This document shows positions 17,035-24,430 of a stretch of DNA of 35,746 bases, piece after piece. The notes under the pieces were generated by a model. That model had not been told where the DNA came from. It saw only the letters and a program-made list of their open reading frames with translations, and ran no database searches. The stretch is taken from NCBI RefSeq assembly GCF_001653135.1, contig NZ_BDDS01000029.1, positions 1-35,746 on the forward strand, in the 5' to 3' direction. The translations under genes and the position numbers were made by a program. Every line of letters starts with the position of its first letter. The first letter of the stretch is position 1. This stretch comes from Pseudoalteromonas neustonica (lineage in GTDB: Bacteria > Pseudomonadota > Gammaproteobacteria > Enterobacterales > Alteromonadaceae).

Positions 17035-18708
17035 ACTCGTTACACGGTTTATTTCAGCTAATGATGTCATGCCTGCTGCAGCTTTTCTTAGGCCCGACAA
17101 ACGCAGGTTATTAAACCCTGATCGTAATGATACTTCAGCAATTTCTAAAGAGTTACCACCGCGCATAATAATTTGTGCGATCTCAGGGGTAATTTGCATA
17201 ACCTCATAAATACCGACACGGCCTTTATAGCCATCAGTACAGCTATCACATCCTTTAGGTGCAAATAGGGTAAGCTCGCTTATTTGTTCAGGGCTAAAAC
17301 CTTGGCGCTGTAATTCTTCACTTGGCAATGTTTCAGGTGTTTTACATTTTGGACATAAGCGACGTGCTAAACGCTGCGCAATGATCAAGCTAATTGAACT
17401 TGCAACGTTATACGCTGGTACGCCCATATTTAACAAACGAGTTAGTGTTTCAGGCGCTGAGTTAGTATGCAACGTGGACATTACCAAGTGACCTGTTTGT
17501 GCCGCTTTTATTGATATTTCAGCGGTTTCAAGGTCACGGATCTCACCCACCATGACGACATCAGGATCTTGACGCAAGAATGCTTTAAGGGCATTGGCAA
17601 AGGTCATATCAGCTCTCGGGTTGATCTGTACTTGGTTAATACCTTCGAGGTTGATTTCGACAGGATCTTCGGCGGTGCTGATATTACGCTCAGGTTGATT
17701 TAAAATATTCAAACCCGTATATAAAGACACCGTTTTACCAGAACCCGTAGGACCTGTAACTAAAATCATACCTTGAGGTTGCTGCAGTGCATCCATGTAA
17801 AGTTTTTTCTGCTCTACTTCGTAACCGAGTACATCAATACCAAGCATAGCGCTGGACGAATCAAGGATACGCATTACGATTTTTTCACCCCAAAGGGTGG
17901 GTAGGGTACTTACCCGGAAATCGATACTCTTACGCTCAGTGATTTTTAATTTAATACGACCATCTTGCGGTTTACGTTTCTCGGCAATATCTAATCGTGC
18001 CATTACTTTTATACGTGCTGATAAACGCGTTGCTAGACTATTCGGCGGACTGGCCATTTCATGCAAAATACCATCAATACGAAAACGCACACGGTACTTA
18101 TGTTCGTAGGGTTCAAAGTGTAAATCGGAGGCGCCTTTTTTAATGGCATCCATCAATATTTTATTGATATAGACGATAATGGGTGCGTCGTCTTTTTCAT
18201 CATCACCTTGATTTTGAGGCTCTTTTGGTGAGTCAGTATCTAAGTCACTAAACTCTTTAAATTCTTCATCGCTAAGGTGTAAACTGCCTGCTGCATCAAG
18301 AAGTTGTTCTATTTTAGCTTCTAGTTGGCGGTAATCAACAACGAGTACTTCACAAGATAACCCCGTACTAAACTCAAAGTTTTCAAAGGCACCATAATCA
18401 GTAGGATCAGAGGCTGCAATATAAAGTTTACGGCCTTTTTTAACTAGAGGTAGAATATGATGCTCACGAATGAGTTTATCTTTAACCAGCTCTTTAGGTA
18501 TTAGCTCTACATTAAAGTCTTTAATATCAAAATAAGGAACGCGGAATAGATCAATGCATTGTTCTGCAAGTTCATGGCCGTCAATGCCACCGCATTTCGC
18601 TATTAGTTCTGCAGTTGAGCTAAATTCACGCTGTTTTAACTTAACAGTTTCGGCGTCAATTCGGCCAAGCGTGATAAACTTTCTAAGTAATGGTGAGTTA
18701 ATATTCAT
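17029..18708 (-). CDS. pilB: Type IV-a pilus assembly ATPase PilB
   Basis: The cytosolic hexameric ATPase that powers pilus extension. The 559-residue protein has an N-terminal MshEN-type domain (about 1-145), a Walker A motif GPTGSGKT at 319-326, an Asp box around ISTAEDPVEI, a Walker B region VVMVGEIRD and a His box STLHTNSAPETL. A four-cysteine zinc site (CPKC and CDSC) follows, as usual for PilB. The gene is displaced: in Pseudomonas and E. coli the order is pilA(ppdD)-pilB(hofB)-pilC(hofC), but here pilB lies downstream of coaE, separated from it by a MITE-like element. It therefore needs a promoter of its own within 18709-18767 or the MITE. Confidence 0.95.
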   Translation of the reverse strand: MNINSPLLRKFITLGRIDAETVKLKQREFSSTAELIAKCGGIDGHELAEQCIDLFRVPYFDIKDFNVELIPKELVKDKLIREHHILPLVKKGRKLYIAASDPTDYGAFENFEFSTGLSCEVLVVDYRQLEAKIEQLLDAAGSLHLSDEEFKEFSDLDTDSPKEPQNQGDDEKDDAPIIVYINKILMDAIKKGASDLHFEPYEHKYRVRFRIDGILHEMASPPNSLATRLSARIKVMARLDIAEKRKPQDGRIKLKITERKSIDFRVSTLPTLWGEKIVMRILDSSSAMLGIDVLGYEVEQKKLYMDALQQPQGMILVTGPTGSGKTVSLYTGLNILNQPERNISTAEDPVEINLEGINQVQINPRADMTFANALKAFLRQDPDVVMVGEIRDLETAEISIKAAQTGHLVMSTLHTNSAPETLTRLLNMGVPAYNVASSISLIIAQRLARRLCPKCKTPETLPSEELQRQGFSPEQISELTLFAPKGCDSCTDGYKGRVGIYEVMQITPEIAQIIMRGGNSLEIAEVSLRSGFNNLRLSGLRKAAAGMTSLAEINRVTSF

Positions 18709-18767
18709 TGCGCACCTTTGTAAACACCTCTCATAGCCAGCAATTTATCAGAAAAGAGCAGGGTATA

Positions 18768-18929
18768 ATACCAATTTTATTAAAAACGTGATCATTCTAG
18801 CGAATTAAATAACTCACTCACTGCGTTAAAAATTACTTATATAGAACAACTATATATCATAATTTTTGCCTTGTTATTGAGCCATTTTCTTGTCGCAATA
18901 ATAGATCACTAATTTAATGCAATTGGTAT
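18768..18929. mobile_element. MITE-like element, 162 bp, between pilB and coaE
   Basis: The ends are inverted repeats: ATACCAATTTTATTAA at 18768-18783 and its near complement TTAATGCAATTGGTAT at 18914-18929, where ATACCAATT matches perfectly. Inside, further complementary segments (GTGATC against GATCAC; TTATATAG-AACAA-CTATATAT at the centre) make almost the whole element one long imperfect hairpin. It has no coding capacity. It is followed on the left by TAATA and on the right by TAACA, so a TA-type target duplication is possible. It is non-autonomous by appearance; the mobilising transposase is not in this window. Confidence 0.72.
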
Positions 18930-19005
18930 AACATTAGTCTTTCCAATTTAGCATGATTTGCCAACTAAAATATTGAAAATTTATAATTTATTAGGAATAT
19001 GTAGC

Positions 19006-19629
19006 TTAAATTTTAGATTCATTGGCCAATGCCATGTAACGTTGATGTAATAGCGTAACGTCTTGGGCTACTAAGCTTAATGCGCGATTATTATCTAGGA
19101 TATCAGTTGCTTTAGCCTGTTTATCTTCTCGGCTCATTTGCGCTGCAATTATACTGTTGGCTTGTGCCAGGCTTATATTGTCTCTTGCTACTGTTCGTGC
19201 AACCTGTACTTCGATTGGCACATCAATCACCAAAGTACGATTACAGTATTTATCTAGCTGGTTTTCAAATAATAAAGGCGCAGTTAGTATTACATAAGGG
19301 CTAGATGCAGCATTTAGATCCGAGATGGTTTTTTCACGAATTAACGGGTGTAAAAGGGCATTAAGCCAATTTTTTTGCTCACTATCAGCGAAAATAATTT
19401 CTCTAAGCTTTGTACGGTTTAACGTACCATCATGATTGAGAATATCAGCGCCAAAATGCTTACCTATTTCATGTAAGCCAGTGCTATCATGGGCGACTAC
19501 TTGACGAGCAATGATATCAGCATCAACTACTGTGATGCCATGCTGTTCAAATAGCTCACTGACAGCACTTTTTCCACAGCCTATGCCCCCCGTTAAACCT
19601 AGAATCCAATTGTTTTTAGAGCGTGCCAT
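19006..19629 (-). CDS. coaE: Dephospho-CoA kinase
   Basis: Phosphorylates the 3'-hydroxyl of dephospho-CoA, the last step of coenzyme A synthesis. The 207-residue protein has the P-loop GLTGGIGCGKS (residues 11-21), the VVDADIIAR motif that positions the substrate, the lid-region HPLIREK and RTVARDNIS. It starts two bases after the pilD stop codon, so the two are co-transcribed, as in many gammaproteobacteria. The MITE-like element lies about 77 bases beyond its stop codon. No zapD gene follows, unlike in E. coli. Confidence 0.96.
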   Translation of the reverse strand: MARSKNNWILGLTGGIGCGKSAVSELFEQHGITVVDADIIARQVVAHDSTGLHEIGKHFGADILNHDGTLNRTKLREIIFADSEQKNWLNALLHPLIREKTISDLNAASSPYVILTAPLLFENQLDKYCNRTLVIDVPIEVQVARTVARDNISLAQANSIIAAQMSREDKQAKATDILDNNRALSLVAQDVTLLHQRYMALANESKI

Positions 19630-19631
19630 AA

Positions 19632-20543
19632 CTAGTAGCCAAGCCAGTTAAAGTACATCTGTTGAATTTGCGTACCCCACAATAATGCAACCCAGCCGGC
19701 AATGGCTAAATAGGGGCCAAATGGAATAGGAGTGGCTTTATCTTTACCTTGTATACTTAAAAGTGTAATACCAATCACAGCCCCCACAACACTTGAAAGC
19801 AAAATGATAGTGAGCAGTGCTTGCCACCCTAAAAGTGCGCCAAATACGGCTAGTAATTTAAAATCACCATAACCCATTCCTTCTTTACCTGTGATCAGCT
19901 TAAATAGCCAAAAAACGCTCCATAAGCTTAAATAGCCACAGGCCGCTCCGATAATCGCATCGGCAGGAGAAATAGTAATTTCCATTACAGCTGCAATAAG
20001 CGCCAACCACACCAAAGGCAGGGTTAGTTGGTCTGGCAGGAGCATATGATCAATATCAATAAAGGTGAGTGCCACTAATACCCAAGTGATAAAAATATAT
20101 AGTGCAGCTTGTTCAGTAACACCAAAGGTGTAAGCGACGATTAAACTCATCACGGCTGTGAGCATTTCAATGATAGGGTAACGTACCGAAATAGGGTTAC
20201 TGCAACTACCGCAACGGCCTCTTAAAAATAGCCAGCTAATTACAGGAATATTTTGCCATGCTTTAATTGCAGTTTTACATTTTGGACAAGTCGAGTTTGG
20301 TTTTACTAAATTAAAAGGCTCAGTAATTACGTCATCAGTGCGTTTGTTTTTAGCGTGAGTGAGTTCATCATCGAGCAGCAAGCGACACTCAGTTTGCCAC
20401 TCTCGTTGCATCATAACTGGTAAGCGATAAATAACGACGTTTAAAAAACTGCCAATACAAAGGCTAACAAGGCCTACTGTAAGTAAATAAAACCACAGCT
20501 GGTCTTGCATCACTGTAATTATATCGAGAAAAAAATTTTGCAT
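19632..20543 (-). CDS. pilD: Type IV prepilin leader peptidase/methyltransferase PilD
   Basis: The inner-membrane aspartic protease that cleaves the leader of type IV prepilins and type II secretion pseudopilins and N-methylates the new Phe1. The 303-residue protein has a first membrane helix at about 14-36 and the four-cysteine cytosolic domain (CPKCKTA and CGSCSNPIS). The two catalytic aspartates are in FIDIDHMLLPD and GYGDFKLLA. Several further membrane helices follow. AGGT precedes the ATG by about seven bases. A 660-base repeat-filled stretch separates it from pilC, so pilD-coaE probably has its own promoter. Confidence 0.95.
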   Translation of the reverse strand: MQNFFLDIITVMQDQLWFYLLTVGLVSLCIGSFLNVVIYRLPVMMQREWQTECRLLLDDELTHAKNKRTDDVITEPFNLVKPNSTCPKCKTAIKAWQNIPVISWLFLRGRCGSCSNPISVRYPIIEMLTAVMSLIVAYTFGVTEQAALYIFITWVLVALTFIDIDHMLLPDQLTLPLVWLALIAAVMEITISPADAIIGAACGYLSLWSVFWLFKLITGKEGMGYGDFKLLAVFGALLGWQALLTIILLSSVVGAVIGITLLSIQGKDKATPIPFGPYLAIAGWVALLWGTQIQQMYFNWLGY

Positions 20544-20640
20544 TGTATTACCTAAAAAATGATTTAAAAAATCAACCTAAAACAGTCCTGAAAATTAAAT
20601 GAAAAATCCCGAGTCTACGCACATTTAAACACCGCACTCA

Positions 20641-20884
20641 TGTAGCTCGTCATTTATGACGACAATGACTATTTTTACCACCGATTGCACAGAGGCGCAG
20701 CGCGCTACATCTAGAAAACCCATGTAGGTCGTCATTCATGGCGACAATGATTATTTTCACCACCGAGCGCACAGAAGCGCAGCGCGCTACATCGAGAAAG
20801 CCAAAGTAGGTCGTCATTCATGGCGACAATGATTATTTCACCACCGAGTGCACAGAAGCGCAGCGCGCTACATCGAGAAAGTCC
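20641..20884 (+). repeat. 82-bp tandem repeat, three copies, built from REP-like palindromes
   Basis: Three copies with starts at 20642, 20724 and 20806, spaced exactly 82 bases apart; copies 2 and 3 are almost identical and copy 1 is more diverged. Each unit begins with GTAGGTCGTCATTCATGGCG (or a close variant), an imperfect palindrome. It passes through CACCACCGAG and ends in GCGCAGCGCGCTACAT, whose complement again starts with GTAG. Each unit is thus bounded by GTAG and CTAC, like a REPIN (two REPs facing each other). An inverted copy of the same module is at 25066-25141. Confidence 0.85.
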
Positions 20885-20909
20885 GGGTGAACAAAATATA
20901 AATAATTCG

Positions 20910-20932
20910 CAGCTAAAGCTGGCTCCTACGTG
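20910..20932 (-). repeat. GTAG-headed REP-like palindrome upstream of pilD
   Basis: On the minus strand this reads CGTAGGAGCCAGCTTTAGC: a GTAG head, then a short palindrome around AGCTTTAGCT. It is the same type as the pair at 26751-26828. Confidence 0.6.
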
Positions 20933-21045
20933 AATGTATTTCCATAGAAAACGGCTACAGGCATAGCTTTACCCAAACTCACAGCAATGTCCCTACAATA
21001 AATAAAAAGAGCTTGCATTGCTGAATATAAATTCGGAATATTTTT

Positions 21046-21203
21046 GCTTACAGCTTACAGCTTACAGCTTACAGCTTACAGCTTACAGCTTACAGCTTAC
21101 AGCTTACAGCTTACAGCTTACAGCTTACAGCTTACAGCTTACAGCTTACAGCTTACAGCTTACAGCTTACAGCTTACAGCTTACAGCTTACAGCTTACAG
21201 CTT
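21046..21203. repeat. Heptanucleotide tandem array, unit GCTTACA, 22.6 copies
   Basis: Twenty-two perfect copies of GCTTACA (21046-21199) plus a partial GCTT. The next base is the first of the complement of the pilC stop codon (21204-21206), so the array abuts pilC with no gap. On the minus strand the unit can be phased GCTGTAA, sharing the GCTG core of the other arrays. The plus strand has no stop codon in any frame, which creates a spurious open frame encoding LQLTAYS repeats. Confidence 0.97.
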
Positions 21204-22442
21204 TTATATAACCGAACCTAGTTGGAAAATCGGTAAGTACATCGCAATAATTAAACCACCGACTAATACACCAAGCACCGCCATAATGAGTGGCTCTAGC
21301 AGGCTAGATAAGCCATCAACTGCATCATCAACTTCTTGCTCATAAATAGTGGCAACTTTTGCAAGCATGCCATCTAAAGAGCCAGATTCTTCACCAATAG
21401 CGACCATTTGAATAACCATATCGGGGAATATTTTTGAGTTGCGCATTGCCCAGTTCATTTGATTACCGGAGCTTACCTCAGCCTTAATATCTAAAATAGC
21501 ATAACGGTAAACAGCATTACCCGAAGCGCCTGCAGCAGAATCAAGCGCATCAACAAGTGGTACACCCGCGGCAAAAGTGGTCGAAAGAGTACGCGCATAG
21601 CGGGCAACGGCGGCTTTATTTAATATCATACCAATCACAGGGAGCTTTAATATTAAGCGGTCGTTGGCATCACGCAGTTTTTTACTTTTTAATAAAGCTT
21701 CTTTATAAGCGTAACCAGCCGCCACCATAATTATAAGAATGACCCACCAATACTCTTGCATAAATTCAGATATGCCAATGACCATTAAAGTGAATGCTGG
21801 AAGCTCTGCGCCAAAGCCGGCAAAAATATCCTGAAATTGCGGTACCACAAAAATAAGCAAGATAGAGGTAACAATAAGAGCTATAACTAGCACCGCAATA
21901 GGGTAAAACATGGCTTTTTTAATTTTTGATTTTAGTGCTTCGGACTTTTCTTTATAAATAGCGACGCGATCAAATATTTTATCAAGCGCACCTGATTGTT
22001 CGCCAGAGGCAACTAAATCACAGTATAAATCATCAAAATAACGCGGATGCCTGCGAAGAGCATCAGATAATGTGCCACCGGCTTTAACCTGGTCACCAAT
22101 GGTTTCCATCAGTTTGGCAACGCTTTTATTTGTTGACCCTGTGCCAATCATTTCGATTGATTGAATGAGCGGCACGCCCGCCATCAGCATGGTAGCGATT
22201 TGCCGTGTTACCAAGGCAATATCTTTGGGTGTTATTTTTTGCATACGCGTACCAAACAAAGGTTTGGCTTTGCGTTTTACTTTTGAAGGGGTAATACCTT
22301 GTTTGCGTAACTGTGCTTTGACTAAAGCAATGCTAGCACCAGTTATTTCACCTTCAAGACGCTTTCCGCGAGCGCTAACACCTATCCACTGAAAAGTATC
22401 GACGCCTTTTTCTTGCTGTTTAGTCATTTGATTTATCTGCAC
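21204..22442 (-). CDS. pilC: Type IV pilus inner-membrane platform protein PilC
   Basis: The polytopic platform protein of the type IV-a pilus machine, to which PilB docks. The 412-residue protein has two T2SSF domains (about 75-200 and 280-400). Conserved patterns are RQIATMLMAGVPLIQSIEM in the first and ARTLSTTFAAGVPLVDALD in the second. Hydrophobic helices lie near residues 180-205, 225-245 and 385-405. The end (GGLIIAMYLPIFQLGSVI) is typical. It follows pilA after a terminator, and pilB, its usual upstream neighbour, is missing from this position. The stop codon is immediately followed by a heptamer array rather than a terminator. Confidence 0.95.
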   Translation of the reverse strand: MQINQMTKQQEKGVDTFQWIGVSARGKRLEGEITGASIALVKAQLRKQGITPSKVKRKAKPLFGTRMQKITPKDIALVTRQIATMLMAGVPLIQSIEMIGTGSTNKSVAKLMETIGDQVKAGGTLSDALRRHPRYFDDLYCDLVASGEQSGALDKIFDRVAIYKEKSEALKSKIKKAMFYPIAVLVIALIVTSILLIFVVPQFQDIFAGFGAELPAFTLMVIGISEFMQEYWWVILIIMVAAGYAYKEALLKSKKLRDANDRLILKLPVIGMILNKAAVARYARTLSTTFAAGVPLVDALDSAAGASGNAVYRYAILDIKAEVSSGNQMNWAMRNSKIFPDMVIQMVAIGEESGSLDGMLAKVATIYEQEVDDAVDGLSSLLEPLIMAVLGVLVGGLIIAMYLPIFQLGSVI

Positions 22443-22456
22443 TTTTATTTAGTAAT

Positions 22457-22489
22457 TAAAAAAGCTGAGCATTTAAAGCTCAGCTTTTT
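22457..22489 (-). terminator. Intrinsic terminator between pilA and pilC
   Basis: A hairpin of AAAAAGCTGAGC and its complement GCTCAGCTTTTT with a seven-base loop, about 23 bases after the pilA stop codon on the minus strand and just before the pilC start. It should cap the abundant pilin message and allow only limited readthrough into pilC. Confidence 0.85.
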
Positions 22490-22511
22490 GATTTACGTAT
22501 AAGATTCTATA

Positions 22512-22943
22512 TTATCTACAAGTAGCAGGTAATAGTTTTTCCTCTAAAGTACCGTCACTAGCGCATGTCCAGCTTATAGAGCCACCTTGATCGGTAGGAG
22601 TAAATACCAATGCACCAGTACCTACTTTGGTCGTGTCAAATGCAACAGAAATTACACCTGCAGCAACAGTTACCGATGTAACTGCATTACCTTTAATATT
22701 AGCTGCAGCATCAAGGCCTGCAGCTGCATTATCTGCTGGGTATGCTCCCGTTGATGCGTATGTTTCAGTGACTGCTGATTTTGCTCCTTGAGCCAAACTC
22801 ATACCTTCACTCACATGTGCGCGTTTTGTGTAATCTTGGTAAGCTGGTAATGCGATAGCAGCAAGAATACCGATGATTGCTACTACAATCATTAATTCAA
22901 TTAGGGTAAAACCCTTTTGTTTCTGTTGTGTCATTTTTTCCAT
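22512..22943 (-). CDS. pilA: Type IV-a major pilin PilA
   Basis: The structural pilin, made as a 143-residue prepilin with an 11-residue basic leader ending in QKQKG, cleaved before Phe (FTLIELMIVVAIIGILAAIA) by PilD. Glu5 of the mature pilin is present. The rest is a short globular head, and a Cys pair (WTC and ATCR) near the C-terminus makes the usual disulfide loop. The first ATG is favoured by AGGAGAGG just upstream; the second ATG, three codons in, would also leave a valid leader. A terminator follows at once, consistent with high expression. I saw no clear sigma-54 promoter upstream. Confidence 0.95.
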   Translation of the reverse strand: MEKMTQQKQKGFTLIELMIVVAIIGILAAIALPAYQDYTKRAHVSEGMSLAQGAKSAVTETYASTGAYPADNAAAGLDAAANIKGNAVTSVTVAAGVISVAFDTTKVGTGALVFTPTDQGGSISWTCASDGTLEEKLLPATCR

Positions 22944-23428
22944 GTTCCTCTCCTAAAGGATAGTGATTTTTTTGTAAGCTAAGTTGCTTTATGAGTAAAC
23001 TAATAAAGCATGTTTATCTTACGGTTTTTTAAAAAATTATTTTAATTCTTATACCTACCCAAAATTGATTGGAAATAGGCGTTTAGAATTACTTTAGCAC
23101 TAAAATAGCTTTTTGAAAGCTGTTTTGCACTGAACTCATAGAATTTTAGGAACTTTCTGAGAGTTTTATGCGCAGACTAATTTCAAAAAACAAGTGATTA
23201 TTTTTATCAGATGATTTTTGAATATAAAAAACACATCCGTATAAAGCTTTTGTATTGCTTGGGGAGAGTTTCGCTCATCCTTGCGGCTTACTTTATCACT
23301 ATTTTAATGTAAAAGTGATACTGAAATTAACAGTTTGTTACAAAATAATCCTTTCGTCGTATTTAATGCTTTTTTGGTCAATTTGTCAACGGATTAGGTA
23401 AAAATTAAATAATTTATTTGTAGAATTT
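22944..23428. other. Intergenic region between nadC and pilA (485 bases)
   Basis: AT-rich with no open reading frame of note. It should contain the pilA promoter and the end of the nadC message. A perfect eight-base inverted repeat TGCTTTAT / ATAAAGCA lies at 22985-22992 and 23003-23010, about 42-67 bases upstream of the pilA start, and could be a leader hairpin or an operator. Apart from a second inverted repeat at 23102-23126, I see nothing else. Confidence 0.6.
23102..23126 (-). terminator. Weak candidate terminator downstream of nadC
   Basis: An eleven-base inverted repeat with one mismatch (AAAATAGCTTT / AAAGCTGTTTT) and a three-base loop. The stem is AT-rich and lies about 300 bases beyond the nadC stop codon, so it could also be an operator for pilA. 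Confidence 0.3.
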
Positions 23429-24274
23429 TTACTCGAAACGCATAGATAAGTCGATAGATTGTAAGTTTTTTGTAAGTGCGCCACTGGAGATAAAATCAAC
23501 CCCTGCTTGTGAGTAGGTTCGTAGTGTTTCTAAGGTCATATTACCAGAGACTTCTAATTTGGCGCGTTTATTGGTAACTACAACCGCTTGTTGAATCTGC
23601 TCAACGCTAAAGTTATCAAGCATTATAATATCAGCACCGGCATTAATGGCTTGATCTAGCTCATGAAGTGATTCAACTTCTACCTCTACAGGTTTAGTTG
23701 GGTGATTTAGTTTTGCTTGAGCTACGGCTTTATCAATACCACCACAGGCGGCTATATGGTTTTCTTTAATTAAAAACGCATCAAATAAGCCTATACGGTG
23801 ATTTTCCCCGCCACCACATTTGACTGCGTATTTTTGTAGGGCACGCATACCTGGAATCGTTTTACGAGTATCAAGTAATTGGGTATTGGTGCCATTGAGC
23901 TCTTTTACGTAATGCGCGGTTGTTGTAGCAGTGCCTGACAGTGTTTGCACAAAATTAAGTGCTGTACGCTCAGCGGTTAAAATCGCGCGTGCTGAACCTG
24001 ATGCTGTAAATAAGGTGTCGTTAGCTTTTATCATATCACCATCGTTTACCAGTACATTGACTGTGACGCTTGGATCAACTTGGCTGAATACTTCTATAAT
24101 AACGTCTTTACCACAAAAAACGCAGTCTTCACGGGTGATCACTTTTGCATTGGCTTGTTGTGATGCTGGAATTAATTGCGCAGTGATATCGCCTTGCTCA
24201 GCAGTTTGATAATTTAAATCTTCATCAAGGGCAAGTTTAACGAGTTGGCTTAATAGGCTGTGTGGGATAGACAT
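23429..24274 (-). CDS. nadC: Nicotinate-nucleotide pyrophosphorylase (carboxylating), quinolinate phosphoribosyltransferase
   Basis: Converts quinolinate and PRPP to nicotinate mononucleotide, CO2 and pyrophosphate in de novo NAD synthesis. The 281-residue protein shows the family motifs ERTALNFVQTLSGTAT, DTRKTIPGMR, KYAVKCGGGENHRIGLFD and IKENHI. Near the C-terminus are VEVEV, IMLDNF and the phosphate-binding SGNMTLE. It lies upstream of pilA on the same strand and divergent from ampD, as in E. coli. Its upstream region is about 1 kb of tandem repeats, so its promoter must be close to the start codon. Confidence 0.96.
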   Translation of the reverse strand: MSIPHSLLSQLVKLALDEDLNYQTAEQGDITAQLIPASQQANAKVITREDCVFCGKDVIIEVFSQVDPSVTVNVLVNDGDMIKANDTLFTASGSARAILTAERTALNFVQTLSGTATTTAHYVKELNGTNTQLLDTRKTIPGMRALQKYAVKCGGGENHRIGLFDAFLIKENHIAACGGIDKAVAQAKLNHPTKPVEVEVESLHELDQAINAGADIIMLDNFSVEQIQQAVVVTNKRAKLEVSGNMTLETLRTYSQAGVDFISSGALTKNLQSIDLSMRFE

Positions 24275-24362
24275 TATAAAAGCTCATTATAATTAGGAAA
24301 TTGCACAAATTTTACATGGTTTGATGAGTGAATAGAAGAGCTATCAGCCGCCCAGCATATAT

Positions 24363-24430
24363 TGTAGGTCGTCATTTATGGCGACAGTGTTTGTTATTTT
24401 AATGTTGGCGCGCTAAAACGCGACCTACAG
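24363..24430. repeat. REPIN-like element flanking the 171-bp repeats
   Basis: It starts with GTAGGTCGTCATTTATGGCG and ends with GCGCTAAAACGCGACCTACA, so the two ends are inverted relative to each other (GTAGGTCG / CGACCTAC), each with its own short palindrome. It leads directly into the first 171-bp unit. Confidence 0.65.

Noticed and set aside
18709..19005. Degraded insertion-sequence transposase
   Set aside because: No residual coding frame is visible; the stretch is explained by the hairpin MITE and short AT-rich flanks.
21018..21221. Plus-strand open frame encoding repeated LQLTAYS
   Set aside because: It exists only because the GCTTACA array lacks stop codons on that strand. There is no ribosome-binding site, and the frame runs into the antisense of pilC.
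22944..23428. Sigma-54 promoter or riboswitch upstream of pilA
   Set aside because: I found no GG-N10-GC element in a suitable position on the minus strand, and no recognisable riboswitch fold.
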